Positions 39,541-48,209 of a stretch of DNA of 64,000 bases are shown here, piece after piece. Position 1 is the first letter of the stretch, and each line of letters starts with the position of its first letter. The position numbers were made by a program, and so were the translations under genes. Below the pieces are notes generated by a model that was not told where the DNA came from, did not search any database, and saw only the letters and a program-made list of their open reading frames with translations. This stretch comes from Nocardioides zeae (GTDB lineage: Bacteria > Actinomycetota > Actinomycetes > Propionibacteriales > Nocardioidaceae). The stretch lies in assembly GCF_010686755.1 (NCBI RefSeq), contig NZ_JAAGXA010000001.1:1-64000 (forward strand), written 5' to 3'.

Positions 39541-41910
39541 GTGCTGCCGCGACCGGGAGCCGAGTTCGGGAGCTACGACGTCGGCGAGCGCATCGGGCGT
39601 GGCGGCATGGGCGTGGTCTACCGCGCGGTCCACCGCGACCTCCAGCGCGAGGTCGCGCTCAAGGTGCTCTCCGAGCAGTTCTCCGCCGACGCGGACTACC
39701 GCGCGCGGTTCCTCAGCGAGGCGCGCACCCTCGCGCGCCTCGAGTCCCCCTTCGTCGTCACCATCCACGACGCGGGCGAGCGGGACTCCTCGCTCTTCCT
39801 GGCGATGCAGCTCATCCCCGACGGCGACCTGTCGGCGTGGCTGCGCCAGTACGGCGCGATGCCGCCCGCGATGGCCCTGGACCTCCTGCGGCAGGTCACC
39901 AGCGGGCTCCAGGCCGCCCACGAGGCCGGCGTGCTGCACCGGGACATCAAGGCCTCGAACGTGCTCCTGCGTCGGCTGGGCGACGGCGGCGTGCGGGCCT
40001 ACCTCTGCGACTTCGGCATCGCGCAGACCGAGGACGCGGGCCACACGCGCACGGGCGGGGTCGTCGGCACGTGGGCCTACCTGGCGCCCGAGCGCCACCG
40101 CGGCGTGCCCGCGTCGGTCGGCACCGACCTCTACGCGCTGGGCTGCCTGCTGTGGGTCATGCTGACCGGCCGCACGCCCTACGAGGCGGGGAGCGAGATG
40201 GAGGTCGCCCTCGCCCACATGAACGCACCCGTGCCGCAGCTGCCCGAGCACGGGCCGCTCGAGCGGGCGATCAACGACCTCCTGCGGCAGCTGATGGCGA
40301 AGGACCCCGCGCAGCGCCCCGAGTCGGCCCGGGCGCTGCTCGCGATGATCGACCGCGTGGCCCGGGGCGCGGGGGCGCCGGGGGCCGTCCCTGCCCGCCC
40401 GGTCCCGTCCCTGCCCTCCTCCGCGGTGGCCTCCGGAGACCGGCCGACCCAGGGGCGCCGACGCGCCGACCCCGCCCCCGCCCCAGGGCCGGCGCGCGCC
40501 GACCGCGGCGGCCGCGCCGGCCGGGCCTCCTCGGGCCGCGGCCGGTGGTGGCTGGCCGCGGGCCTCGCCGGTGTCGTGGTCGTGGCCGGCGGCATCGTCG
40601 GCGTCCGGCTCCTCGCTGGCGACGACCGCGCGGACGACGGCGGCGACGTGCCCCTGGCGGACGTCCCCTTCGCCGACGACGACCAGGCCGGTGTCGTCGA
40701 CGCCGACTACACCGTGACGCCGTGCGGGGAGGGCGGCGCCGCGGCGGACGCCCTGCGCGTCGGCGGCCTGCTGCCGCTGGCGTCGAACGACGCGACGTAC
40801 CGGGGGCCGACCACCGCCGGTCTCGGGCTCGCCGTCAGCGACATCAACGCCGCCGGCGGGGTGCTCGGCCAGCCCGTGTGCCAGTCCGTCGAGGAGGCGG
40901 GGGACGCGCTCGACCTCGAGTCGGGCGAGGACAGTGCGGCGACCCTCATCGACGAGGGCATGTCCGTCGTCGTCGGACCGACGCGGTCCGAGGTGGCGGA
41001 GGCGGTGGTGCCCGAGTTCCGCGACGCCGAGGTGCCGCTCGTGGCGGTCGGCGCCACCGACAGCGAGCTGTCGGGGATCTCGCCCTACTTCTTCCGCACC
41101 ATCGGCGACACCACCGCCTACGACGCCGCGTTCGCCCGGCTCGCGCAGGAGAACACGGCCGACACCATCGCCTTCGTCGCGCAGCGGGGCGCACCCGACC
41201 AGATCGAGGACCGCGACCGGCTGCGGGAGGCGGCGGAGGCGGCGGGCTCGGAGTGCGTGTACGGCTGCACCGACACCGAGCTGGCCGTCGACAGCGACTT
41301 CGCCGACGACGCGGCGGCGGTCGTCGCGAGCGGAGCCGAGACCGTCGTCGTCCTCACCGAGCCGACCTCGCTGTTCATGGACGCCTACGCCCCGGCGAAG
41401 ACGGGGGCGAACGTCGTCACCATCGGCGGCAGCTTCCAGCTGGCGGTGGAGGGGTACCCCGCGTTCTTCGGCACCGTCTCCGCCCTCGTCAACGGTGCCC
41501 GGCCGAACGAGGCGTTCGTGCAGCGCCTCGACGACTGGTCCGCGGCGACCGACGGGCCCGACCTCACGATCTCGACGCTCGCGGCCGAGACCTACGACGG
41601 CGTCGTGCTCGCGGCGCTCGCCGCGGTGCGGGGAGAGGCGACGGACGGCGCCACCGTCGCCGCGAACCTGCGGGCCGTGGCCGGCAGCGAGGGCGGCACC
41701 GAGTGCGTCACCTTCCGCCGCTGCGCCGCGTTGCTCGAGGGCGGCCACGAGGTCAGCTACCGCGGGGTGGCCGTCGACGCGCCCATCGACGCGGACCACG
41801 ACCTGGAGTCGGGCCGGTTCAGCGTGCTCGGCTACGACGAGTCGGGCGAGATCATCACGGAGCCGGTCGACGAGATCGTGGGCGCCAAGGCGGAGCCGGA
41901 CCAGGACTGA
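39541..41910 (+). CDS. Transmembrane Ser/Thr kinase fused to a type 1 periplasmic binding domain (copy 2)
   Basis: 789 residues, same architecture as copy 1: kinase (Gly loop GRGGMGVVY, VALKVL, HRDIKASN, CDFG, APERHRG), Pro/Arg-rich linker, membrane helix at about 334-357, and a binding domain (TTAGLGLAVSDINAAGGVLGQPVCQ, VVVGPTRSEVAEAVVPEF, AAETYDGVVLAALAAV). The kinase halves are nearly the same while the outer domains differ widely, so ligand specificity has probably diverged. GTG 39541 follows GAGGGGAG by four bases. The 126-base gap from copy 1 holds a GC-rich hairpin (CGGGCCC/GGGCCCG near 39488), so it may have its own promoter. It converges on DUF6104 and odhA. Confidence 0.92.
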   Translation: MLPRPGAEFGSYDVGERIGRGGMGVVYRAVHRDLQREVALKVLSEQFSADADYRARFLSEARTLARLESPFVVTIHDAGERDSSLFLAMQLIPDGDLSAWLRQYGAMPPAMALDLLRQVTSGLQAAHEAGVLHRDIKASNVLLRRLGDGGVRAYLCDFGIAQTEDAGHTRTGGVVGTWAYLAPERHRGVPASVGTDLYALGCLLWVMLTGRTPYEAGSEMEVALAHMNAPVPQLPEHGPLERAINDLLRQLMAKDPAQRPESARALLAMIDRVARGAGAPGAVPARPVPSLPSSAVASGDRPTQGRRRADPAPAPGPARADRGGRAGRASSGRGRWWLAAGLAGVVVVAGGIVGVRLLAGDDRADDGGDVPLADVPFADDDQAGVVDADYTVTPCGEGGAAADALRVGGLLPLASNDATYRGPTTAGLGLAVSDINAAGGVLGQPVCQSVEEAGDALDLESGEDSAATLIDEGMSVVVGPTRSEVAEAVVPEFRDAEVPLVAVGATDSELSGISPYFFRTIGDTTAYDAAFARLAQENTADTIAFVAQRGAPDQIEDRDRLREAAEAAGSECVYGCTDTELAVDSDFADDAAAVVASGAETVVVLTEPTSLFMDAYAPAKTGANVVTIGGSFQLAVEGYPAFFGTVSALVNGARPNEAFVQRLDDWSAATDGPDLTISTLAAETYDGVVLAALAAVRGEATDGATVAANLRAVAGSEGGTECVTFRRCAALLEGGHEVSYRGVAVDAPIDADHDLESGRFSVLGYDESGEIITEPVDEIVGAKAEPDQD

Positions 41911-41922
41911 GCCCGGGGACGC

Positions 41923-42099
41923 TCAGTCCTCGGGGTCGTCGAGGCGCGCCAGCCACGTGGCCAGCCGCTCGACGGCCGTCTCGAACTCCGGGTGGGTGTC
42001 GACGAAGGCCTGCAGCTGCTCGGCGAGCCAGGCCAGCGTGACCTCCTCGTCGCCCCGTCGCTTCTCCAGCTCCTCGATGCCGCGGTCGGTGAAGTACAT
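41923..42099 (-). CDS. DUF6104 family protein
   Basis: 58 residues: MYFTDRGIEELEKRRGDEEVTLAWLAEQLQ then a helix ending ERLATWLARLDDPED. I recognise this as a short actinobacterial family (DUF6104) of unknown function, usually near the 2-oxoglutarate dehydrogenase gene. I start at the family's MYFTD (42099). An ATG three codons upstream (42108) has GGAGGGAG almost adjoining and may be the true start. It follows odhA on the same strand across a hairpin and abuts the stop of kinase copy 2 (12 bases). Confidence 0.8.
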   Translation of the reverse strand: MYFTDRGIEELEKRRGDEEVTLAWLAEQLQAFVDTHPEFETAVERLATWLARLDDPED

Positions 42100-42160
42100 G
42101 GCGACCATTCTCCCTCCGCGTCCGGCGGCGGACGACCCGACCACGACCCCGGTACGCCGA

Positions 42161-42192
42161 CGGGCCGGCCACCCCCCAGGGTGACCGGCCCG
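42161..42192 (-). terminator. Hairpin after odhA
   Basis: Thirteen-base arms (CGGGCCGGCCACC against GGTGACCGGCCCG) with one mismatch and a six-base loop, 16 bases downstream of the odhA stop. Confidence 0.7.
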
Positions 42193-42208
42193 TCCGTGCG
42201 TCAGCGCA

Positions 42209-45200
42209 TCAGGCGAACGCGCGCGCGATGAGCTCCTTCTGCTCCTCGGCGTGGCGCTTCGCCGTGCCGACGGAGGGCGACGCCGACTGCTTGCGCGTCA
42301 CCGGCTCGACCGTGAACTTCTCGATGAGCGGCCACGAGTTGAGCTGCAGGTGCGGCCACGGGCCCATGTTCTCGGGCTCGTCCTGCACCCAGCGCACGCG
42401 CTCGAGGTTCGGGTACTTCGCGATCTCCTCGGCGATGGCCGTGTCGGGCGTCGGGTAGAGCTGCTCGACGCGGGCGATGGCGAACGACGAGCCGTTGTCC
42501 CGCTTGGCGCGCTCGACCGTGAGGTCCCAGGTGACGCGGCCCGAGCAGAGCAGCAGCGTCGACACCTTCGACGCGTCCGCCTCGGCGTCGCCGATGAGGG
42601 GCTGGAACGTGCCCGACGTGAAGTCGTCGGGCTGCGAGGCGGCCTCCTTGCGGCGCAGCATCGACTTCGGCGTGAAGACCACCAGGGGCCGGTGGCGCTC
42701 GCTCAGCGAGTGCTGCCGGAGCAGGTGGAAGTACGACGCCGGGGTCGACGGCTGGGCGACGACGAAGGCGCTCTCGGCGCACATCTGCAGGAAGCGCTCG
42801 ATGCGGGCCGACGAGTGGTCGGGCCCCTGGCCCTCGTAGCCGTGCGGCAGCAGCAGCACGACGCCCGAGCGCTGGCGCCACTTCGTCTCGCTGGAGGAGA
42901 TGAACTCGTCGATGACGGTCTGGGCGCCGTTGACGAAGTCGCCGAACTGCGCCTCCCACAGCACGAGCGCCTCGGGACGCGCGACGGAGTAGCCGTACTC
43001 GAAGCCGAGAGCGGCGTACTCGCTGAGCAGCGAGTCGTAGACGTGGAACTTCGCCTGGTCCTCGGTGAGGTTCGACAGCGGCGTCCACTCGTCGGCGTTG
43101 GTGCGGTCGATCATCGTCGCGAAGCGCTGCACGAACGTGCCGCGACGCGAGTCCTGGCCGGCGAGGCGCACGGGGCGGCCGTCCATGAGCAGCGCGCCGA
43201 AGGCGAGGATCTCGCCGGTGGCCCAGTCGATGGGGCCGTTCGCGATCGCCGCGGCACGGCGCTGCAGCTGCGGCAGCACCTTCGGGTGGACCGTGAAGCC
43301 CTCCGGCGGGGTCGTGTAGGCGTCCGCGACGCGCTTCATCTCCTCGAGCGAGATCGCGGTCTGCGTCTCGCCCGCGGGCTTCTCCGGGTAGTCCGGCACG
43401 GTCGTCCACTCCGACGGCTGGCCGGTCGCCTCGCGGACCTCGGTGAAGACGCGCTCGAGCTGCTCCTGGTAGTTGCGCAGGACCTGCTCGGCCTCCTCGA
43501 TCGTGATGTCGCCACGACCGATGAGGGACTCCGTGTAGAGCTTGCGCACCGAGCGCTTCTGCTCGATGAGGTCGTACATGAGCGGCTGCGTGAAGCTCGG
43601 GTCGTCGCCCTCGTTGTGACCGCGGCGGCGGTAGCAGACGAGGTCGATGACGACGTCCTTGTTGAAGGCCTGGCGGTACTCGAACGCGAGCCGGGCGACG
43701 CGGATGCACGCCTCCGGGTCGTCGCCGTTCACGTGGAAGATCGGCGCCTGCACCATCCGGGCGACGTCGGTCGCGTAGAGCGTCGAGCGCGACGACCCGG
43801 GCGAGGTGGTGAAGCCCACCTGGTTGTTGACGATCACGTGGATCGTGCCGCCGGTGCGGTAGCCCCGCAGCTGGGACAGGTTGAGCGTCTCGGCCACGAC
43901 GCCCTGGCCGGCGAACGCCGCGTCGCCGTGCACGAGGAGCGGGAGCACCGGGAACGCGTCGCCGCGGTTCAGCACGTCCTGCTTGGCGCGCGCGATGCCC
44001 TCGAGCACCGGGTCGACCGCCTCCAGGTGCGAGGGGTTGGCCGCGACGGACACCTTGACCTTGTCGCCGTTGTCCGCGACGAACTCGCCCTCGGCGCCCA
44101 GGTGGTACTTCACGTCGCCCGAGCCCTGGACCGTGCGCGGGTCGATGTTGCCCTCGAACTCGCGGAAGATCTGGCTGTACTTCTTGCCGACGATGTTCGC
44201 CAGCACGTTGAGGCGGCCGCGGTGGGCCATGCCGATCGCGACCTCGTCGAGCGACGCCTCGGCAGCGGCCTCGCAGATCTCGTCGAGCACCGGGACGGTC
44301 GTCTCGCCGCCCTCGAGGCTGAACCGCTTCTGGCCGACGAACTTGGTCTGCAGGAACGTCTCGAACGCCTCGGCCTGGTTGAGCTTGAGCAGGATGCGCA
44401 GCTGCTCGTCGCGGGGCGTCTTCGTGTGCGGCTGCTCGACGCGCTCCTGGATCCACCGGCGCTGCTCGGGGTCCTGGATGTGCATGTACTCGATGCCGAT
44501 CGTGCGGCAGTAGCTGTCGCGCAGGATGCCGAGGATGTCCCGCAGCTTCATGAAGCGACGGCCCTCGCCGCCGAACGAGCCGGTGGCGAACTCGCGGTCG
44601 AGGTCCCACAGGGTGAGCCCGTGCGTCTCCACCCGCAGGTCGGGGTGGCTGCGCTGCTTGTACTCCAGCGGGTCGGTGTCGGCCATGAGGTGGCCGCGCA
44701 CGCGGTAGGCGTGGATCAGCTCGAGGATGCGCGCCTGCTTCGAGATCTCGTCGTCGTGCGACGTCGCGATGTCGTTGCTCCAGCGGATGGGCTCGTAGGG
44801 GATCCGCAGCGCCCGGAAGATGTCGTCGTAGAAGTCGTCGGCGCCGAGCAGCAGCTGGTGCACGCGCTTGAGGAACTCGCCCGACTGCGCACCCTGGATC
44901 ACGCGGTGGTCGTAGGTCGAGGTCAGCGTCATGACCTTGCTGATGCCGTTGCGGGCGATGGCCTCCGCGGAGGCGCCCTGCCACTCCGCCGGGTACTCCA
45001 TCGCGCCCACGCCGATGATGGCGCCCTGGCCCTTCATGAGGCGCGGCACGGAGTGGACCGTGCCGATGCCGCCCGGGTTGGTGAGCGAGATCGTCGTGCC
45101 CTGGAAGTCGGCGATGGTCAGCTTGGAGTCGCGCGCCTTGCGCACGATCTCCTCGTAGGCCGTCCAGAACGCCGCGAAGTCCATCGACTCGGCCGCCTTG

Positions 45201-45988
45201 ATCGACGGCACCAGCAGCTGGCGCTGGTCGCCCTTCTGGATGTCGATCGCCAGGCCGAGGTTGATGTGCGCCGGCGTGACCAGGTTGGGCTTGCCGTCGA
45301 CGACCTCGTAGCCGACGTTCATCTCCGGCATGGTCTTCAGCGCCCGCACCAGCGCGTAGCCGATGAGGTGGGTGAAGGACACCTTGCCGCCGCGGGCGCG
45401 GGCGAGGTGGCTGTTGATGACGGTGCGGTTGTCCCAGAGCAGCTTCACGGGGACGGCGCGCACGGAGGTCGCCGTCGGCACCTCCAGCGAGGCGTCCATG
45501 TTCTGCACCGTGCGCGCGGGAGCGCCGCGGAGCACCGTGTACGTCGGGGCGTCGGACGTGGTCGCAGCGGCCGCCACGGGGTTCTCCTTCGCGACCGGCT
45601 TGGTGCCGCCCTGGCCGGGCTCGGACGCCTGGCCCGCGGGGCGCGGCTTGGCCTGGGGGGTGGGCGTGGACCGCGCCGCGGCGGGGGCCGGCTTCTCGGC
45701 GGCCTTCGCGGGCTCGGGCGCCTTGGTGGGGGCCTTGGCCGGCGCCTTCGCGGGCGCCTTGGCCGGGGCCTTGGCGGCAGCGGGTGCGGCAGCGGGTGCG
45801 GCGGGCTTCTCGGGGGCCGAGCCGTTGCCGTTCGAGCCGTTCGTGGTGCCCGTCGTGAAGTAGGCCTTCCACTCCGGGGTCACGCTGTCCGGGTCACGCT
45901 CGAACTGCTCACGCATCTCGTCGACGAGCCACTCGTTGGCTCCGAAGTCGACGGTCGATGTGGATGGGCTGCCAGGGGACTGCGGCAC
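42209..45988 (-). CDS. odhA: Multifunctional 2-oxoglutarate dehydrogenase (OdhA/KGD)
   Basis: 1259 residues. Order: N-terminal E1 peptide ([20 protein letters not shown]), a long Ala/Pro/Lys linker (about 50-140, with AKAP repeats), an E2 acyltransferase core (about 150-370; catalytic [17 protein letters not shown]), then the ThDP-dependent E1 part ([59 protein letters not shown]). There is no lipoyl domain, as in other actinobacterial OdhA proteins. It decarboxylates 2-oxoglutarate in the TCA cycle and is inhibited in relatives by unphosphorylated OdhI/GarA, whose gene is not here. GTG 45988 start; GGAAGAGG lies 11 bases upstream and a TAGCCT -10 about 52 bases upstream. Confidence 0.96.
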   Translation of the reverse strand: MPQSPGSPSTSTVDFGANEWLVDEMREQFERDPDSVTPEWKAYFTTGTTNGSNGNGSAPEKPAAPAAAPAAAKAPAKAPAKAPAKAPTKAPEPAKAAEKPAPAAARSTPTPQAKPRPAGQASEPGQGGTKPVAKENPVAAAATTSDAPTYTVLRGAPARTVQNMDASLEVPTATSVRAVPVKLLWDNRTVINSHLARARGGKVSFTHLIGYALVRALKTMPEMNVGYEVVDGKPNLVTPAHINLGLAIDIQKGDQRQLLVPSIKAAESMDFAAFWTAYEEIVRKARDSKLTIADFQGTTISLTNPGGIGTVHSVPRLMKGQGAIIGVGAMEYPAEWQGASAEAIARNGISKVMTLTSTYDHRVIQGAQSGEFLKRVHQLLLGADDFYDDIFRALRIPYEPIRWSNDIATSHDDEISKQARILELIHAYRVRGHLMADTDPLEYKQRSHPDLRVETHGLTLWDLDREFATGSFGGEGRRFMKLRDILGILRDSYCRTIGIEYMHIQDPEQRRWIQERVEQPHTKTPRDEQLRILLKLNQAEAFETFLQTKFVGQKRFSLEGGETTVPVLDEICEAAAEASLDEVAIGMAHRGRLNVLANIVGKKYSQIFREFEGNIDPRTVQGSGDVKYHLGAEGEFVADNGDKVKVSVAANPSHLEAVDPVLEGIARAKQDVLNRGDAFPVLPLLVHGDAAFAGQGVVAETLNLSQLRGYRTGGTIHVIVNNQVGFTTSPGSSRSTLYATDVARMVQAPIFHVNGDDPEACIRVARLAFEYRQAFNKDVVIDLVCYRRRGHNEGDDPSFTQPLMYDLIEQKRSVRKLYTESLIGRGDITIEEAEQVLRNYQEQLERVFTEVREATGQPSEWTTVPDYPEKPAGETQTAISLEEMKRVADAYTTPPEGFTVHPKVLPQLQRRAAAIANGPIDWATGEILAFGALLMDGRPVRLAGQDSRRGTFVQRFATMIDRTNADEWTPLSNLTEDQAKFHVYDSLLSEYAALGFEYGYSVARPEALVLWEAQFGDFVNGAQTVIDEFISSSETKWRQRSGVVLLLPHGYEGQGPDHSSARIERFLQMCAESAFVVAQPSTPASYFHLLRQHSLSERHRPLVVFTPKSMLRRKEAASQPDDFTSGTFQPLIGDAEADASKVSTLLLCSGRVTWDLTVERAKRDNGSSFAIARVEQLYPTPDTAIAEEIAKYPNLERVRWVQDEPENMGPWPHLQLNSWPLIEKFTVEPVTRKQSASPSVGTAKRHAEEQKELIARAFA

Positions 45989-46192
45989 GGCTAGGTTCGC
46001 CTCTTCCGGGAGTACGCGACGGGGTGGGTACGGCCACCCAGGCTAGTCCCTGGCGGCAACAATTGCAGGGGCCGGGTTGCCACCCGGTCGCCCTACCCGT
46101 CGGTACCGGCCCGACCCGTCCGATTGGACCGTTCATCGTGTCCGAGATCACGTCTCGTCGCACTGCTCCGGCCCGGGGTTCCGGCCCCGACC

Positions 46193-46198
46193 TAGCCT
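46193..46198 (+). promoter_or_regulatory. -10 element for the leaderless DUF427 gene
   Basis: TAGCCT, six bases, then ATG 46205. A second TAGCCT on the opposite strand at 46045-46040 faces odhA. Confidence 0.5.
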
Positions 46199-46204
46199 GG
46201 TGCC

Positions 46205-46699
46205 ATGCGCCCCCGCCCCGAGAAGCCCGGCCCCGAGCAGGAGTCGGTCTGGGACTACCCGCGCCCGCCGGCCCTGGTGCGCTCGAGCGAGCGGGTCGAG
46301 GTCTGGTTGGGAGGCGTGCGGATCGCGTCGACCGGCACGTCCTGGCGGGTGCTGGAGACGAGCCACCCGCCCACCTACTACCTGCCGCGCGACGCGTTCG
46401 CGGACGGGGCCGTGCAGCCGGTCGACGGCACCACCACCTGCGAGTGGAAGGGGGAGGCGGCGTACGCCGATCTCGTCGGCGGCACGCGCCGGGCCCCGCG
46501 GGCAGCGTGGACCTACCCGACGCCCACGCCGCGCTTCGTCGACCTCGTGGGCACCTTCGCGGTGATGCCGGGAGCCGTGGACCGCTGCACGGTGGACGGC
46601 GAGGAGGTCGAGCCCCAGCCCGGCGGGTTCTACGGCGGCTGGATCACCTCGCGGGTCGTCGGGCCGTTCAAGGGCGCACCCGGCACCTGGGGGTGGTGA
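46205..46699 (+). CDS. DUF427 domain protein
   Basis: 164 residues, one DUF427 (beta-barrel) domain. Conserved sequence: ESVWDYPRPPALVRSSERVEVWLGGVRIASTGTSWRVLETSHPPTYYLPR then TTCEWKGEAAYADLVGG and a C-terminal ERV-like EEVEPQPGGFYGGWIT. The family is widespread in actinobacteria, has a known fold and no proven activity. ATG 46205 is leaderless. It is divergent from odhA (216-base gap) and converges with purT (20 bases). Confidence 0.85.
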   Translation: MRPRPEKPGPEQESVWDYPRPPALVRSSERVEVWLGGVRIASTGTSWRVLETSHPPTYYLPRDAFADGAVQPVDGTTTCEWKGEAAYADLVGGTRRAPRAAWTYPTPTPRFVDLVGTFAVMPGAVDRCTVDGEEVEPQPGGFYGGWITSRVVGPFKGAPGTWGW

Positions 46700-46719
46700 A
46701 CCGGCCGCCGGCCGCCGCC

Positions 46720-47928
46720 TCAGTCCGCGACGGTGATCCGGGAGGCAGCGCGTCGTGCGGTCGCCCGCGCGGTGTCGACGTCCTCGCCGAGGGCGAGGGT
46801 GACGGCCATACGGCGGCGTCCCGACACGGCCGGCTTGCCGAAGACCCGCACGGCGGTGTCGGGCTCGGCGAGGGCGGCGTCGACGCCGGCGTACCGCGGG
46901 GCGGTCACCTCGCCCTCGAGCAGCACGGCGCACGACGCCGCGGGTCCGCGGTCGCGGATGTTCGGGATCGGCAGCCCGAGCACGGCCCGCGCGTGGAGGG
47001 CGAACTCGGAGAGGTCCTGCGACACGAGCGTGACGAGACCGGTGTCGTGGGGGCGGGGAGAGAGCTCGGAGAACACGACCTCGCCGGCGGCGACGAACAG
47101 CTCGACCCCGAAGAGCCCGCGACCCTCCTCCCCGCAGAGCTCGCGGACGACGGCGGCCGAGACCTCCTGGGCGCGGGCGAGCACGGCGTCGTCGAGGGCC
47201 TGGGGCTGCCAGGACTCGCGGTAGTCCCCGTCCACCTGCACGTGGCCGATGGGGGAGCAGAACGAGATGACGTCCGGCCCGCCGTCGGTGGCGGCGTGCT
47301 TGACGGTGAGCAGCGTGATCTCGACGTCGAAGTCCACGAACCCCTCGACGATGACTCGACCCGCTCCCGCGCGGCCGCCCTCCTGCGCGTGGCGCCACGA
47401 CGTCTCGACGTCGGCCGGGGTGCGCACGACGGACTGGCCCTTGCCCGACGACGACATCACCGGCTTGACCACGCACGGGGTCCCGACGGCGTCGACCGCC
47501 GCAGCGAAGTCCTCGAACGTGTCCGCGAACCGGTACGGCGAGGTGGGCAGCCCGAGCTCCTCGGCGGCGAGCCGCCGGATGCCCTCCCGGTCCATCGTGA
47601 GGCGCGCCGCGCGGGCCGTCGGCACCACGGTGACGCCCTCGGCCTCGAGGTCGAGCAGCGTGGGCGTGTGGATGGCCTCGATCTCCGGGATCACCCAGTC
47701 GGGCCGCTCGAGCTCGATCACGCGCCGTACCTCGGCGCCGTCGAGCATGTCGATGACGTGGCTGCGGTGCGCGACCTGCATGGCCGGGGCGTCGGCGTAC
47801 CGGTCGACGGCGATCGTCTCCACGCCGAGGCGCTGGAGCTCGATGGCCACCTCCTTGCCGAGCTCGCCGGAGCCGAGGAGGAGGGCGCGGGTGGCGCCGG
47901 GGGAGAGGGGGGTGCCCAGGATCGTCAC
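46720..47928 (-). CDS. purT: Formate-dependent phosphoribosylglycinamide formyltransferase
   Basis: 402 residues of the ATP-grasp fold. It makes formyl-GAR from GAR, formate and ATP in purine synthesis, an alternative to the folate-dependent PurN. Visible motifs: [35 protein letters not shown] at the N-terminus, [17 protein letters not shown] (ATP-grasp loop), [20 protein letters not shown] and a metal site with [24 protein letters not shown]. The GTG at 47928 ([11 protein letters not shown]) is leaderless, six bases after TACCCT; the frame remains open into the tRNA terminator but without homologous sequence. Confidence 0.95.
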   Translation of the reverse strand: MTILGTPLSPGATRALLLGSGELGKEVAIELQRLGVETIAVDRYADAPAMQVAHRSHVIDMLDGAEVRRVIELERPDWVIPEIEAIHTPTLLDLEAEGVTVVPTARAARLTMDREGIRRLAAEELGLPTSPYRFADTFEDFAAAVDAVGTPCVVKPVMSSSGKGQSVVRTPADVETSWRHAQEGGRAGAGRVIVEGFVDFDVEITLLTVKHAATDGGPDVISFCSPIGHVQVDGDYRESWQPQALDDAVLARAQEVSAAVVRELCGEEGRGLFGVELFVAAGEVVFSELSPRPHDTGLVTLVSQDLSEFALHARAVLGLPIPNIRDRGPAASCAVLLEGEVTAPRYAGVDAALAEPDTAVRVFGKPAVSGRRRMAVTLALGEDVDTARATARRAASRITVAD

Positions 47929-47934
47929 GCGCCC

Positions 47935-47940
47935 AGGGTA
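47935..47940 (-). promoter_or_regulatory. -10 element for leaderless purT
   Basis: TACCCT on the minus strand, six bases before GTG 47928. Confidence 0.5.
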
Positions 47941-47967
47941 GGGGGACGGCGCGGCCAGCCGGTACGA

Positions 47968-48003
47968 CGAAGGGCCCGGACCGCGTGCGGTCCGGGCCCT
48001 TCG
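47968..48003 (-). terminator. Terminator hairpin of tRNA-Arg
   Basis: Seventeen perfect pairs (CGAAGGGCCCGGACCGC and its complement) closing a two-base gap. It lies just 3' of the minus-strand tRNA, separating it from purT. Confidence 0.8.
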
Positions 48004-48009
48004 GTGTTG

Positions 48010-48082
48010 CACCCCCGGCAGGATTCGAACCTGCGACTCCTGGTACCGGAAACCAGTGCTCTATCCCCTGAGCTACGGAGGC
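48010..48082 (-). tRNA. tRNA-Arg (anticodon CCG)
   Basis: On the minus strand: acceptor GCCTCCG/CGGGGGT, D-arm GCTC...GAGC, anticodon arm CTGGT-TTCCGGT-ACCAG with anticodon CCG (decoding CGG), and T-arm GCAGG-TTCGAAT-CCTGC. The discriminator is G and CCA is not fully encoded. It is transcribed divergently from argS, the enzyme that charges it. Confidence 0.95.
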
Positions 48083-48197
48083 CCGCCCGACCGGTCACGA
48101 CCGGTCCTGAGGCTGGGACGACCTTACAACCCCACCGGGGTCGCCGCGAATCAGGTCGGCCCCCGATATCGATGCCGGGCCGGGAGCCCCGCGCCGA

Positions 48198-48203
48198 TAC
48201 GCT
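48198..48203 (+). promoter_or_regulatory. -10 element for leaderless argS
   Basis: TACGCT, six bases, then GTG 48210; no ribosome binding site. Confidence 0.5.
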
Positions 48204-48209
48204 GGGTCG

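Noticed and set aside
36583..41799. Very long open frame (over 1,700 codons) on the minus strand opposite the kinase genes
   Set aside because: It is antisense to two genes with complete kinase and binding-domain motifs. It reads as low-complexity Arg/Gly/Val/His sequence without domains, an artefact of GC-rich third positions.
42251..45994. Open frame of over 1,200 codons on the plus strand opposite odhA
   Set aside because: Shadow of odhA; no domain, no ribosome binding site, composition typical of antisense reading in high-GC genes.
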